Of a stretch of DNA of 6,068 bases, positions 5,597-6,068 are shown piece after piece. Made by a program: the position numbers and the translations under genes. How positions within the stretch are numbered: position 1 is the first letter of the stretch; each line of letters begins with the position of its first letter. The notes under the pieces were generated by a model. That model was not told the origin of the DNA, made no database searches, and saw only the letters and a program-made list of their open reading frames with translations. Origin of the DNA: Streptosporangiaceae bacterium (GTDB lineage: Bacteria; Actinomycetota; Actinomycetes; Streptosporangiales; Streptosporangiaceae); contig JASHOI010000710.1 in NCBI GenBank assembly GCA_030041195.1, positions 1 through 6,068 of the forward strand, given 5' to 3'.

Positions 5597-6068
5597 ATGC
5601 GCAGTCAAGAGCCACGGTGGCTAACCGCGGACGAGCAGCTTGCCTGGCGGACGTTCCTGACCGCCTGCCAGACGGTGTTCGCCGCCGTCGAGGGCCAGCT
5701 GCTGCGCGATTCGGACATCCCGCACGGCTACTACGAGATCCTGGTCCGGCTGTCCGAGACGCCGGGCCGGGCGCTGCGGATGACCCAGCTCGCCGAGGCG
5801 TCCACGTCCAGTAAGAGCCGGCTGTCACACGCGGTCGCGCGGCTGGAGGAACGGGGCTGGGTCAAGCGCACCGATTGCGCCACGGACCGGCGCGGCCAGG
5901 TCGCGCAGCTCACCGACGAGGGCTTCGCCGCGCTGGCCGCGGCAGCCCCGGGCCACGCGGAACAGGTCAGGCGGTCCCTGATCGACCGGCTCACCCCCGA
6001 GCAGGTCGGGCAGCTGCGCGAGATCAGCGCCGCGATCCTCGCGGGCGCCGAGCCGCTGCCCGAGGGCA
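5597..6068 (+). CDS. MarR-family transcriptional regulator, 3' end beyond window
   Basis: 157 codons are visible with no stop before the right edge; MarR proteins are about 140-170 residues, so it is nearly whole. Residues 10-60 form the first dimerisation helices and the entry to the DNA-binding domain (GYYEILVRLSETPGRALRM). The winged helix-turn-helix follows: MTQLAEASTSSKSRLSHAV (62-80) with the recognition helix, LEERGWVKR (83-91), and the wing TDCATDRRGQVAQLT (92-106) with the DRRG motif typical of MarR. The C-terminal helices, from about 120, complete the dimer interface. Cys24 and Cys94 are the only cysteines; Cys94 in the wing is common in this subgroup, so redox sensing is possible but unproven. 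The start is ATG 5597, apparently leaderless. It is divergent from the yceI-like gene and shares the mirrored operators, so it probably represses itself and that gene until a ligand, perhaps a phenolic or an oxidant, releases it. Confidence 0.93.
   Translation, partial: MRSQEPRWLTADEQLAWRTFLTACQTVFAAVEGQLLRDSDIPHGYYEILVRLSETPGRALRMTQLAEASTSSKSRLSHAVARLEERGWVKRTDCATDRRGQVAQLTDEGFAALAAAAPGHAEQVRRSLIDRLTPEQVGQLREISAAILAGAEPLPEG

Overview
The window is very GC-rich bacterial DNA with dense GC-biased coding on the minus strand, GTG starts, SD-less starts placed just after a TANNNT box, and protein types usual in Actinobacteria. A high-GC actinobacterium is the best guess; nothing in the sequence fixes the genus.

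Left part (1-2670), copper-resistance operon read leftwards. A candidate promoter and two CsoR-type ACCCC/GGGGT inverted repeats (2628-2667) precede a small membrane-anchored peptide with a methionine cluster (2542-2297). Its stop codon overlaps, as ATGA, the start of a Cu(I)-exporting P1B-type ATPase, CopA (2300 to beyond base 1). CopA is open at the left edge, so its last residues are missing. All the diagnostic CopA motifs are present: MSCAAC, TGE, CPC, DKTGT, SEHP, TGDN, GDGVND, YN and MAGSS.

Middle (2670-3400). A plus-strand stretch holds the decayed N-terminal part of a small membrane protein, with no usable start, a probable frameshift and no C-terminal half. It runs tail to tail into a 68-residue copper chaperone, CopZ (3261-3055). 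CopZ has no clear Shine-Dalgarno sequence; a TAAGAT box 7 nt before its GTG suggests a leaderless mRNA. A 17-nt GC-rich palindrome lies about 40 nt upstream of that start.

Right part (3392-6068). A 405-residue major facilitator superfamily transporter of unknown substrate (4609-3392) is followed by a gene-poor stretch ending in a 17-bp hairpin (4860-4904). That hairpin probably terminates transcription of a YceI-family protein gene (5501-4941). The yceI-like gene is divergent from a MarR-family regulator (5597 to beyond 6068, open at the right edge). The 95-bp space between them carries two mirrored GGTTGAAYGTT elements that cover both promoters, which implies joint repression by the MarR protein.

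Together the window shows a copper efflux system (exporter, chaperone and a putative exported Met-rich peptide) beside a MarR/YceI stress-type divergon, with an unassigned MFS exporter between them. I saw no tRNA, rRNA, CRISPR array, transposase or insertion sequence. Most of the window is conventional; the items most worth a second look are the coupled Met-rich peptide, the decayed gene facing the CsoR boxes, and the mirrored MarR operators.
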